Source of the DNA: Beijerinckiaceae bacterium
Lineage (GTDB): Bacteria; Pseudomonadota; Alphaproteobacteria; Rhizobiales; Beijerinckiaceae
Direction: 5' to 3'
Length of the DNA stretch: 18,185 nt
NCBI GenBank assembly: GCA_947455285.1
Contig: CANGOK010000033.1
Coordinates: 1 to 18,185, forward strand
A model generated the notes under the pieces. That model did no database searches and had not been told where the DNA came from. It saw nothing but the letters and a program-made list of their open reading frames with translations. Shown one piece after another: positions 1 through 6,588 of this stretch. The position numbers were made by a program, and so were the translations under genes. Each line of letters starts with the position of its first letter. Position 1 is the stretch's first letter.

Positions 1-1202
1 CATGCGGCGATCACAGCGAAGATACAGATCATCAATACGATTTCGGCTGCGATGGTGCGTCCGATCCGCCGGATGGCTCCGCTAGCTGAAGTCAGCGCCA
101 GAGGAGCGCCGATGCGCCGATTCCATAGGGCGAGCAGAAGGAGGGGAGCAACCAGCCCGAGCTTTAGCGCAAGCAGCCGGCCATAGTCTGTGCCAAGCAG
201 CGCATAAGGCTCGCGCATCTGCACCCCCGCGATCACGCAGCCGAGCGCGAGGAGAACCGCTACCGTGGCCACGGCGATCGAGGAGAACCGTCGCAAGGCG
301 CGTTTGAAGGCGTCGGCGTCAGTCGCCGCTAACCAGAGCAGCGGCGTCAAGGCGCCCGCCCATATCGCCGCTGTCACGGCATGAAGGAATAGCGCGGGTC
401 GCATGAGCCAAGCGGGGTCGGCAAGCGCCGCATGGCCGCTTGAGGCGCGTGCGCAGCCGATGCAGCCAAGGGCCAGAAGCCCAAGGAGCTTTGAGGGTTT
501 ATCCCTTTGCAGCGCCAGCGTCGCAAAAACGAAGGCTGTCATTTCAAACAGCGCCGTAAGGGCGAAGGAGGAGCCGGAAACGGCGCGCCAGGGCGCTAGT
601 CCTGCAAGCGCGGCTGGAGGCAGCCCAAGCAAACCTAGCCCCTGCAGCCCGGCCGAAAGAATGACCAAAGCCATGGCGAGGCCAAAGGCGGCGAGGCTTG
701 TGCGGCGAAAGCGAAACGATGCGGGCGCCGGGCTGAGGAAGGTGAAGAAAAAGGCCATTCCGGCCCCGCCAAGCAGCAGGGTGAACTCCAGGGCCCGCAC
801 TCCCCAAAGCGCCGCCGCGATTGATGGGCCCGGCGTCGGCGCAGCCGTCCCGCGACCCTCCATCCCGATGGAAAAGGACAGGGATGCGCCGATGGGATGT
901 CCATCCAGAGACACCACGCGATAGCTCAGGACCTGCGTTCCCTCGGGCAGATCGTCCGGCAAGGCCGCCTCCACCTGCGCGCCCTGAGACATCGCAGAAA
1001 GGTCTCGCACTTCGCCATGCGCATCGATCATGCGCAGGGCAAGAGCCTCAACCGGTTCGTTGAAGCGCAGTTGGACCATGCGCGGCGCTCGTTCTAGCAC
1101 CGATCCCTCCGTGGGATTGGCGGAGATGAGAACTGCATGGGCGAAGGCGGGGCCAGCGAAAGCCAGCCCCGCCAAAAAGGCCATCAGCCGCAGCAGCCTC
1201 AT
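1..1202 (-). CDS. CopC-CopD fusion copper resistance/uptake protein (3' end outside window)
   Basis: The reading frame is open from ATG 1202 to the window edge, giving about 400 visible residues; the C-terminus is missing. Residues 1-21 form a signal peptide ending AFA, so the mature protein would begin with His22. Residues 22 to about 115 are a CopC domain: the N-terminal His plus Asp100 and His102 in SLDGHPIGAS match the known CopC Cu(II) site. From about residue 128 onward there are successive hydrophobic helices of CopD type, an inner-membrane protein linked to copper import. The start codon overlaps the stop of the upstream YcnI-like gene (ATGA), so the two are translationally coupled. 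By family knowledge the fusion binds periplasmic Cu(II) and moves copper across the inner membrane. The domain call is strong. Whether it acts in import or resistance is inference. Confidence 0.9.
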   Translation of the reverse strand, partial: MRLLRLMAFLAGLAFAGPAFAHAVLISANPTEGSVLERAPRMVQLRFNEPVEALALRMIDAHGEVRDLSAMSQGAQVEAALPDDLPEGTQVLSYRVVSLDGHPIGASLSFSIGMEGRGTAAPTPGPSIAAALWGVRALEFTLLLGGAGMAFFFTFLSPAPASFRFRRTSLAAFGLAMALVILSAGLQGLGLLGLPPAALAGLAPWRAVSGSSFALTALFEMTAFVFATLALQRDKPSKLLGLLALGCIGCARASSGHAALADPAWLMRPALFLHAVTAAIWAGALTPLLWLAATDADAFKRALRRFSSIAVATVAVLLALGCVIAGVQMREPYALLGTDYGRLLALKLGLVAPLLLLALWNRRIGAPLALTSASGAIRRIGRTIAAEIVLMICIFAVIAA

Positions 1203-1732
1203 TGGCCGTGGGGCTTTGCGGGCGAGAGCTTGAGGCCCGGCGCGGGGGCTTTGAGGTCGTGGCCGCCCGCCCCCTCCGCGGGAATTTCGATCCAGCGTTC
1301 AGCGCCTGTTTCGCATTCCTGCACCGTCGGGAAATAGAGCGTCGTCCCCGGCGTCAAATCTCCTGCGATGGTCCCGGTGAAGACGAATTCGTCGTACCAG
1401 TCGCTGGGAAGGTCGCCGCTCCAGGTGATCTCGCGGACCCCTTCCGTGAGCCGTACATGCGGGGCTTCATAGGTCTTGCCATAGGGCGCCCGCGTCGTTT
1501 CGAGTTTCCAGCCCGCCTTGGGCATGGGTTTCACGCCGATGAAACCGTCGGGAATCCTCACCTTGACGCGCAGGGTGGGAAGGGCGCCGCAGCCATGGGG
1601 CACTTTCAGCACCGCCTTGTACCCCGCGCCAACCTGCGCCTGAGAGGTTTCCAGCGTCACATGGGCCAGCGCCGGGCTGGCGGCGATTGCCATCGCTACG
1701 GCCAGAAGGCCGGATTTCGCATAATTGGTCAT
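1199..1732 (-). CDS. YcnI-like DUF1775 periplasmic copper-binding protein
   Basis: The product has 177 residues. Residues 1-23 are a signal peptide (hydrophobic core LLAVAMAIAA, cleavage motif ALA), leaving His24 as the mature N-terminus (HVTLE). That is the arrangement reported for YcnI/DUF1775 proteins, where the N-terminal His and a Glu hold Cu(II). The body carries the family's features: V.VPHGC near residue 45, IPDG, KPMPKAGW and GLPSDWYDEFVF-like segments. The start at 1732 is backed by GGAG eight bases upstream. It sits 59 bp after the DUF2946 gene and overlaps the CopC-CopD gene by four bases. This neighbourhood is typical for the family and supports a role as a periplasmic copper chaperone or scavenger feeding CopC-CopD. 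The exact partner relationship is inferred. Confidence 0.9.
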   Translation of the reverse strand: MTNYAKSGLLAVAMAIAASPALAHVTLETSQAQVGAGYKAVLKVPHGCGALPTLRVKVRIPDGFIGVKPMPKAGWKLETTRAPYGKTYEAPHVRLTEGVREITWSGDLPSDWYDEFVFTGTIAGDLTPGTTLYFPTVQECETGAERWIEIPAEGAGGHDLKAPAPGLKLSPAKPHGQ

Positions 1733-1791
1733 GAATCATCTCCGATTGCGCCCGCAGACGCGCGATGAGACGGACGGGCTGGGCCCGTCGG

Positions 1792-2208
1792 TCAGGTGAA
1801 AGACGTCGGAGTGCGGCTTTCAGGCGGCCCGCGCTGACTGTGCGCTCGGGTCCAGGCTTCTTCAGGAGGCCCCGCGAGGTGGGCGGGCGGGGCGAGGGCG
1901 GCAGGGCGCCAGATGAGGCGAGGCCAAGGCGTGATGACCGGGCCGGCAGGAGGCGGGGGCGCGTCGAGACGGGTCAGGCCAAGGCAGCATTCGCCGCAAG
2001 AGGTCGATTGATGAGATGGAAGCCCTTGATCGCTTCCCTCCGCAAGGCAGAGATAATGCGGATCTGCGAGGGCGGCTTCCAGCGAGCCAGGCAAGCTTGG
2101 CAAGGGCGCCGCCAGCCCCCGCAAAAGGATCGCATAGGCGAGCGCCAGCACGACGAGGCCCGCGAAGCCTCGCCCAAGCCACGATCCTTGTGAGAAGCCC
2201 TTGCGCAT
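1792..2208 (-). CDS. DUF2946 family protein, small membrane-anchored Cys/His protein
   Basis: The product has 138 residues. One hydrophobic segment (about 15-32, GFAGLVVLALAYAILL) suggests an N-terminal anchor or uncleaved signal. A short metal-site-like cluster follows: Cys54, His66, Cys71, Cys74 and Cys75 (HQSTSCGECC). The C-terminal half is rich in Pro and Ala and ends in the RGPP-type tail often seen in DUF2946 proteins. No enzymatic motif is visible. DUF2946 proteins are commonly found beside DUF1775 and CopC/CopD genes, and here the gene is first in such a run. A role in periplasmic copper binding is a reasonable inference, not demonstrated. No clear ribosome binding site precedes ATG 2208; the leader is AT-rich (TATTTAAAC). 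Confidence 0.72.
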   Translation of the reverse strand: MRKGFSQGSWLGRGFAGLVVLALAYAILLRGLAAPLPSLPGSLEAALADPHYLCLAEGSDQGLPSHQSTSCGECCLGLTRLDAPPPPAGPVITPWPRLIWRPAALAPPAHLAGPPEEAWTRAHSQRGPPESRTPTSFT

Positions 2209-2262
2209 ATCGTGTATTTAAACTTGGCGGCAAAACGAGCGCAAGGTCACGCCGCGGTGGCC

Positions 2263-2277
2263 TGAGCCATTGGCTCA
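2263..2277. promoter_or_regulatory. Perfect 7+1+7 dyad between the copper operon and the FkbM gene
   Basis: TGAGCCA-T-TGGCTCA is a perfect inverted repeat with a one-base centre. It lies 55 bp upstream of the DUF2946 start and 50 bp upstream of the FkbM start, inside the divergent intergenic region (2209-2326). Its position fits an operator for either gene. It does not look like a CueR or CopY site. The outer bases fit TGA-N9-TCA, the loose pattern of rhizobial iron (IRO/RirA) boxes, which could be chance. Confidence 0.35.
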
Positions 2278-2326
2278 TGCTAAGACCCCTCGGTCGGCTC
2301 CGGCAGGGGCCAGGGTGCGGAGCAAG

Positions 2327-3163
2327 ATGACTAGCGATTCCATGGGCTATGGGCAGTTTTCGCCGAGCGCCCTGATCAGTGGCGTCATCGCTGCGACGCG
2401 GCGCTGCGACGCAAGCTGGGCTGGCAAGCGCAAGGCATTCTTCTTGCGGGGCCTTGGACTGCGGCTGCTTGGCGCAAAGCCGGTCGACACAGAGTCCCTC
2501 GGCGTCAAGCTGCGGCTGCATCCCTCGGACAACACTTGCGAAAAGCGCATCCTTTTCACGCCGCAGTATTTCGATCCCATGGAGCGCGAAATTCTCGCCC
2601 CTGTGCTGCGCGAAGAGGGCGTTGTGATGCTGGACATCGGCGCCAGCATGGGCGGCTATGCGCTTTGGGCTGCGGGGCTGGCCGGCTCCGGCGCCCGCAT
2701 CATCGCTGTCGAGCCTGAGCCGCAGAGCTTCGCGCGTCTATGTTTCAACATAGCGGCCAATTCCTATGGCTCCATCAAGGCTGTGAACGCCGCTGTCGCG
2801 GATGTCGCTGGCGCCATGCGGCTCTTCACTGACAGAAGGAACCTTGGCGGCACAGGCGTGCGCATCGGCTTTCACAGCGATGGCACGGACCCCGGTTTTG
2901 ACGCGCCTGCGGTCACGTTGCTGCAATTGGTGACCAATGAGGGCCTCCAAAACATCGATATTCTGAAGCTCGACGTGGAAGGCCTTGAAGACATCGTCTT
3001 GCTGCCGTTCCTTCAGGAAGCTGACGCAAAACTTTTGCCGCGCTTCATTGTCCTGAACTGCCTCAGCCACCGTTGGTCAGGCGACGTCGCCGGCGCGCTT
3101 CTGGAGATGGGCTATAGCGTCGCCGCCTCGACCGCTTCGAACGAAATCTGGCGGCGCCGATAA
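2327..3163 (+). CDS. FkbM family SAM-dependent methyltransferase
   Basis: The product has 278 residues from ATG 2327, which has GGAG four bases upstream. An in-frame TTG at 2270 would add 19 residues but lies inside a dyad and has no ribosome binding site. Residues 99-110 (VVMLDIGASMGG) form the SAM-binding motif I, followed by IIAVEPEP with the acidic residue that holds the SAM ribose. ILKLDVEGLED near residues 210-220 is the FkbM signature. No signal peptide or membrane segment is seen, so it is cytoplasmic. FkbM enzymes methylate hydroxyls of sugars or secondary metabolites. With two glycosyltransferases just downstream, a glycan substrate is the likeliest inference. Its stop codon directly abuts the stop of the convergent glycosyltransferase gene. 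Confidence 0.85.
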   Translation: MTSDSMGYGQFSPSALISGVIAATRRCDASWAGKRKAFFLRGLGLRLLGAKPVDTESLGVKLRLHPSDNTCEKRILFTPQYFDPMEREILAPVLREEGVVMLDIGASMGGYALWAAGLAGSGARIIAVEPEPQSFARLCFNIAANSYGSIKAVNAAVADVAGAMRLFTDRRNLGGTGVRIGFHSDGTDPGFDAPAVTLLQLVTNEGLQNIDILKLDVEGLEDIVLLPFLQEADAKLLPRFIVLNCLSHRWSGDVAGALLEMGYSVAASTASNEIWRRR

Positions 3164-3934
3164 TCAGGCTTTTGCGTCGCGGTCCTGCGCTTCGAGCGCC
3201 TTGGCGATGCGCATGAAGCGATAGAAAGCGTAGTTGACAGAGGCGACGAAGCCGAAGCGTCCGCGCAGGATGTGGCGGCGCAGGAGATAGGCCTTCAGGA
3301 AGGCCATCGGAAATTCAGTCCAGATCCGCCATGCGGGCGTGCGCCGGCCCTTGACGTTCATGTCATGCACCTGCTGGTCCGAATAACGGTTCAGTTTTTC
3401 AACGCTGCTCGAAAGGCTCTGGATGCAATAGTGCAGCGCCTGTCCCTTCAGCCCCGCTATGCGCGTATTGGGCTGCATGGCGACGCGATCATGCACAAGT
3501 TCATCGGCGTAGCGTCCGCGGTCAAGCCGATAAAGCCGGACTGGCACAAGCGCATAGGCGCCGACGCCGGGATTTCCTTCGCCCGGAAAGACTTCAACGA
3601 TGGGGAAGGTGTAGCCATCGAGCGGCGGCTCACCATTTGCGAAGAGGGCGCGAATTTCACCGATGAGCGCGGGCGTCAGCACCTCGTCGGCGTCGATGTT
3701 CAACACCCAGTTATTCTTGCATTGATCCTCGGCGAAACGCTTCTGCGGGCCATAGCCGCGCCAGTGCGTCTCCACCACGCGCGCGCCATGTCTCTGCGCG
3801 ATGGCCTGGGTGCCATCCGTTGAGCCGGAATCGACTACGATCAGTTCTTCCGCCAGCCCCTTCACCGCTTCAAGGGTCGCAGGCAGGCGCTGCGCTTCGT
3901 TCTTGGCGATGACGAAAATGGAAATGGGAAGCAT
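3164..3934 (-). CDS. Family 2 glycosyltransferase, WaaE/KdtX-like
   Basis: The product has 256 residues from ATG 3934 (MLPISIFVIAKNEA). Upstream in-frame codons to 3985 would add 17 residues that do not look like the family. The GT-A fold is clear: IAKNEA at 9-14, VDSGSTDGT at 34-42 and the metal-binding DAD at 81-83 in NIDADEV. The KRFAEDQ and LNIDADE spacing and the C-terminal AFLKAYLLRRHILRGRFGF segment, a basic amphipathic stretch, resemble the LPS-core beta-glucosyltransferase WaaE group. It probably works at the cytoplasmic face of the inner membrane on a lipid-linked or LPS-core acceptor. Donor and acceptor cannot be read from the sequence. It is divergent from the next glycosyltransferase and convergent with the FkbM gene. 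Confidence 0.85.
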   Translation of the reverse strand: MLPISIFVIAKNEAQRLPATLEAVKGLAEELIVVDSGSTDGTQAIAQRHGARVVETHWRGYGPQKRFAEDQCKNNWVLNIDADEVLTPALIGEIRALFANGEPPLDGYTFPIVEVFPGEGNPGVGAYALVPVRLYRLDRGRYADELVHDRVAMQPNTRIAGLKGQALHYCIQSLSSSVEKLNRYSDQQVHDMNVKGRRTPAWRIWTEFPMAFLKAYLLRRHILRGRFGFVASVNYAFYRFMRIAKALEAQDRDAKA

Positions 3935-4022
3935 GTCTATGCCTTGAGGATCCTTGAAGGACTCATTAGCATTCACGCCCGGCATTGGCTACCGCGCCGC
4001 GGGCCGCCAAGAGGAATGCGCA

Positions 4023-5063
4023 ATGACGGGCCCCGTGCTCAATGTGATGATGGCCTCCGGGCGCGGCGGTCTTGAGCAGGCAGCCCTAGATTGGCACGAG
4101 GGGCTTCGCGCGCAGGGCGTTGAGGTCACGAGCGCAGGCCGGTCACGGGGCTGGTTCATGGAGCGATGCCCCGCAGATGAACGCGCTGCTTTTCCGGTTT
4201 TCGGTCGCTTCGATCCTTTCATCCGTTGGCGTCTGCGGCGAGTCGCGCGTTTCCATTCCGCAGCGCTGCTGCATGGAAATCGCGCGATGGAGCTTTTCCA
4301 GCGTCCGGTCGAAGGCCTTCGCCGCGTCGGCGTCGTGCATAATTTCCGCTACAAGCCCTTTGTCGCGAAGATGGATGCGTTGATCGCCGTCTCCAATGGT
4401 GTCGCGGAAGCCTTGCGTCGCGATTATCCGCAGATCCCTTGCGTCGTGGTTCCCAATCTCGTGCGTGCGCCGGAGCAGGTCGCGCGCCCCACCGGGGGAA
4501 AGCCCGTTGAAATCGTCAGTCTGGGGCGCCTGCACGAGAACAAGGATTTCGGTCTGCTCATCCGCGCCTTTGCGCAGCTTCGGCGCAGCGGTTGTGATGC
4601 GCGGCTCATCATCGGCGGAGAGGGGCCGGAACTGGAAGCTCTGACCGCCCTTGCTGCGCGCGAGGGCGTGGCAGGCAGCGTCAGTTTTCCCGGCTGGATC
4701 GGCGACCGCGCCGCCTTCTTCGCCAGCGCCGATCTTTTCGTGTTGTCGTCGCGTGTGGAGCCCTTCGGCATCGTCGTGATTGAGGCCATGGCCCATGGCG
4801 TTCCCGTCGTGGCGACGCGAACAGATGGCCCGCTCGACATTATCAGCGACGGGCGAACGGGCCTTCTTGTCCCTTGCGCAAATGTCGAGGAGATGAGCGC
4901 TGCGCTTATCAATCTAGTGAATCATCCCGATCAGGCGAAACGCCTTGGCGATGCCGGACGGGCCAGCGTTCTTGAGCGCTGGTCGTTTAAGGTTGTGGCT
5001 GGGCGTATGGCGCAGGCGGTGGATCAGCTCACAGCTGGATCGGCGCCCGCCCGCGCGTCCTGA
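4023..5063 (+). CDS. GT4-type glycosyltransferase (group 1)
   Basis: The product has 346 residues from ATG 4023, backed by GAGGA seven bases upstream. The N-terminal Rossmann half includes VMMASGRGGLEQA, the Gly-rich acceptor loop of GT4 enzymes. The C-terminal half has SLGRLHENKDFGLLI (167-180), GGEGPELE (198-205) and the EX7E pair Glu246/Glu254 in EPFGIVVIE, which holds the nucleotide sugar. There is no signal peptide or membrane segment. GT4 enzymes are retaining sugar transferases of LPS, capsule or exopolysaccharide synthesis. The sugar here is unknown. The last 35 bp overlap the 3' end of sfsA on the other strand. Confidence 0.9.
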   Translation: MTGPVLNVMMASGRGGLEQAALDWHEGLRAQGVEVTSAGRSRGWFMERCPADERAAFPVFGRFDPFIRWRLRRVARFHSAALLHGNRAMELFQRPVEGLRRVGVVHNFRYKPFVAKMDALIAVSNGVAEALRRDYPQIPCVVVPNLVRAPEQVARPTGGKPVEIVSLGRLHENKDFGLLIRAFAQLRRSGCDARLIIGGEGPELEALTALAAREGVAGSVSFPGWIGDRAAFFASADLFVLSSRVEPFGIVVIEAMAHGVPVVATRTDGPLDIISDGRTGLLVPCANVEEMSAALINLVNHPDQAKRLGDAGRASVLERWSFKVVAGRMAQAVDQLTAGSAPARAS

Positions 5064-5739
5064 TCCCTTCAGGGGTCACCTCGCAGGTAACCGCGATGGC
5101 CTCGACGCCCGCCGCATGGGCTTTGGCGAAAGCGGCCGCATAGGTGGGGTCTATGTCCGCTGCGAGCGTGAAGGCGTCTGCCTCCATCTGGATCAGGTAG
5201 ACCATTACGGCCCGCGCGCCGTTTGCGACCATGTCAGCTAGTTCGCCAAGGTGCTTGGCGCCGCGCGCGGTCACGCTGTCGGGAAATTCGGCGAGGCCGG
5301 GCTTGCGCATCATGTGCACATTCTTGACCTCGACATAGCAGGGCGGCCCGTCATCGCGCTCAAGCAGGATGTCGACGCGGCTCGAGGCGCCATATTTCAC
5401 CTCGCGGCGCAGGCGCGGCCACGGAGCGAACTCTGGGAAAAAACCGTCAGCGATGGCCTGCGCCACGATGGCGTTGGGGCGGGCGGTGTTGATCCCGACA
5501 TATTCTAGCCCGCGCCCGAAGTCCGCCTCCACCACTTCCCACGAGTGTTTAAGCTTGCGGGAGGGACTGTCCGAAAGCGACAGCCAGACCCGTGAGCCAG
5601 GCGTCGTCAGCCCCAGCATGGCGCCGGGATTGGCGCAATGGGCGGTGATGATCTCGCCTGTTTCGAGCTCGACGTCCGCGAGGAAGCGCTTGTAGCGCTG
5701 GATCAGGCGGCCCTGAATGAGTTGCTGGGGAAAAAGCAT
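5029..5739 (-). CDS. sfsA: SfsA family protein (sugar fermentation stimulation protein homologue)
   Basis: The product has 236 residues from ATG 5739 (MLFPQQLIQGRLIQRYKRF); a GTG at 5757 would add six. The N-terminal RYKRFLADVE and CANPGAML stretches and the central SSRVDILLE...YVEVKNV segment are hallmarks of SfsA. The latter forms the PD-(D/E)XK nuclease-like core, with Asp and Glu-X-Lys present. SRKLKHSWEVVE and the GAKHLGELADMV helix also fit, and the length is normal for the family. E. coli SfsA was described as affecting maltose fermentation, and its biochemical role remains unclear. The 3' end overlaps the convergent glycosyltransferase gene by 35 bp. It is divergent from the CinA-like gene with about 105 bp between starts. 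Confidence 0.95.
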   Translation of the reverse strand: MLFPQQLIQGRLIQRYKRFLADVELETGEIITAHCANPGAMLGLTTPGSRVWLSLSDSPSRKLKHSWEVVEADFGRGLEYVGINTARPNAIVAQAIADGFFPEFAPWPRLRREVKYGASSRVDILLERDDGPPCYVEVKNVHMMRKPGLAEFPDSVTARGAKHLGELADMVANGARAVMVYLIQMEADAFTLAADIDPTYAAAFAKAHAAGVEAIAVTCEVTPEGIRTRGRAPIQL

Positions 5740-5844
5740 GGCCCAGCCTGCCCGCACGCGCCTGTGTGGGTCAACAGGGCGGCGCGGCTTTTCCCTTGCC
5801 CGGCGCCGCCTGCCTCCCTAAACCTTGGAGCGGAGGAGATCCAC

Positions 5845-6582
5845 ATGAGCCAAGACAACATCACCGCAGCCCTGCTCGTCATCGGCGACGAGATCTTGTC
5901 GGGTCGCACCAAGGACAAGAACATCGGCTATATCGCCGAATATCTCACCAATATCGGCATCGACCTGAAGGAAGTCCGCGTCGTGCCGGACGAGATGGAT
6001 GAGATCGTCGAGGCGGTGAACCGGCTGCGCGCGCGCTACACCTATCTGTTCACCACCGGCGGCATCGGGCCGACCCATGACGACATCACCGCCGACGCGG
6101 TCTCCAAGGCTCTGGGCGTCGAACTCTACGAAGACCCGCGCATCATCGCGGCCATGCTGGAGCGTCTGAAGCCGGAGGATCTGAACGAGGCCCGCCGTCG
6201 CATGGCGCGCATTCCCGTGGGCGCCGAACATGTGGCCAATCCCATTTCCAAGGTGCCGGGCTTCAAGATCGAGAATGTGATCGTGATGGCCGGCGTGCCC
6301 TCGATCATGCAGGCCATGATGGACGATGTTGCGCCGCGCCTTCAGACCGGCGCGCGCATGATGATGGAGACGGTGGAGGCCACGGGCGTTCCCGAGGGAA
6401 CCTATGCCGCCGCACTGTCTGAAATCGCCAAGGCCCATCCCGACACGATCATCGGCTCCTATCCGCAGTTCCACGAAGGTCGCTTCCGCAACCAGATCGT
6501 GGTGCGCTCCAAGGATGGCGCAAAGCTGCAGGCGGCGGTCGAGGCCGTGGGCGCCATGCTCAAGACGATGCCAGCTCGGTGA
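5845..6582 (+). CDS. CinA N-domain / molybdopterin-binding (MoCF) protein
   Basis: The product has 245 residues. ATG 5845 follows a strong GGAGGAG site; longer in-frame starts overlap sfsA and do not match the family. The N-terminus has VIGDEILSGRTKDKN, and TTGGIGPTHDDIT follows near residues 70-82. Both are diagnostic of the MoaB/MogA-like domain of CinA. The C-terminal NMN-deamidase domain found in full CinA proteins (about 400 residues) is absent, so this is the short form common in alphaproteobacteria and often labelled competence/damage-inducible protein A. A role in nucleotide-pyrophosphate turnover such as ADP-ribose hydrolysis is possible by homology. Evidence for competence is weak. 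Only 6 bp separate its stop from the convergent sulfatase gene. Confidence 0.92.
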   Translation: MSQDNITAALLVIGDEILSGRTKDKNIGYIAEYLTNIGIDLKEVRVVPDEMDEIVEAVNRLRARYTYLFTTGGIGPTHDDITADAVSKALGVELYEDPRIIAAMLERLKPEDLNEARRRMARIPVGAEHVANPISKVPGFKIENVIVMAGVPSIMQAMMDDVAPRLQTGARMMMETVEATGVPEGTYAAALSEIAKAHPDTIIGSYPQFHEGRFRNQIVVRSKDGAKLQAAVEAVGAMLKTMPAR

Positions 6583-6588
6583 TAGGAC

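Noticed and set aside
403..924. Plus-strand open frame of 173 codons opposite the CopC-CopD gene
   Set aside because: Low-complexity Ser/Ala/Arg/Pro product with no motif. The opposite strand encodes a clear CopC-CopD protein over the same bases.
2270..2326. Upstream TTG start for the FkbM gene
   Set aside because: It lies within a perfect dyad, has no ribosome binding site, and adds a 19-residue basic leader. ATG 2327 has GGAG at good spacing.
1862..2521. Minus-strand open frame of 219 codons overlapping DUF2946 and the FkbM 5' end
   Set aside because: The product is Arg/Pro/Cys-rich and motif-free. It conflicts with the DUF2946 frame and with the FkbM gene.
4143..4796. Minus-strand open frame of 217 codons opposite the GT4 gene
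   Set aside because: No recognisable domain. The plus strand encodes a complete GT4 fold with EX7E.
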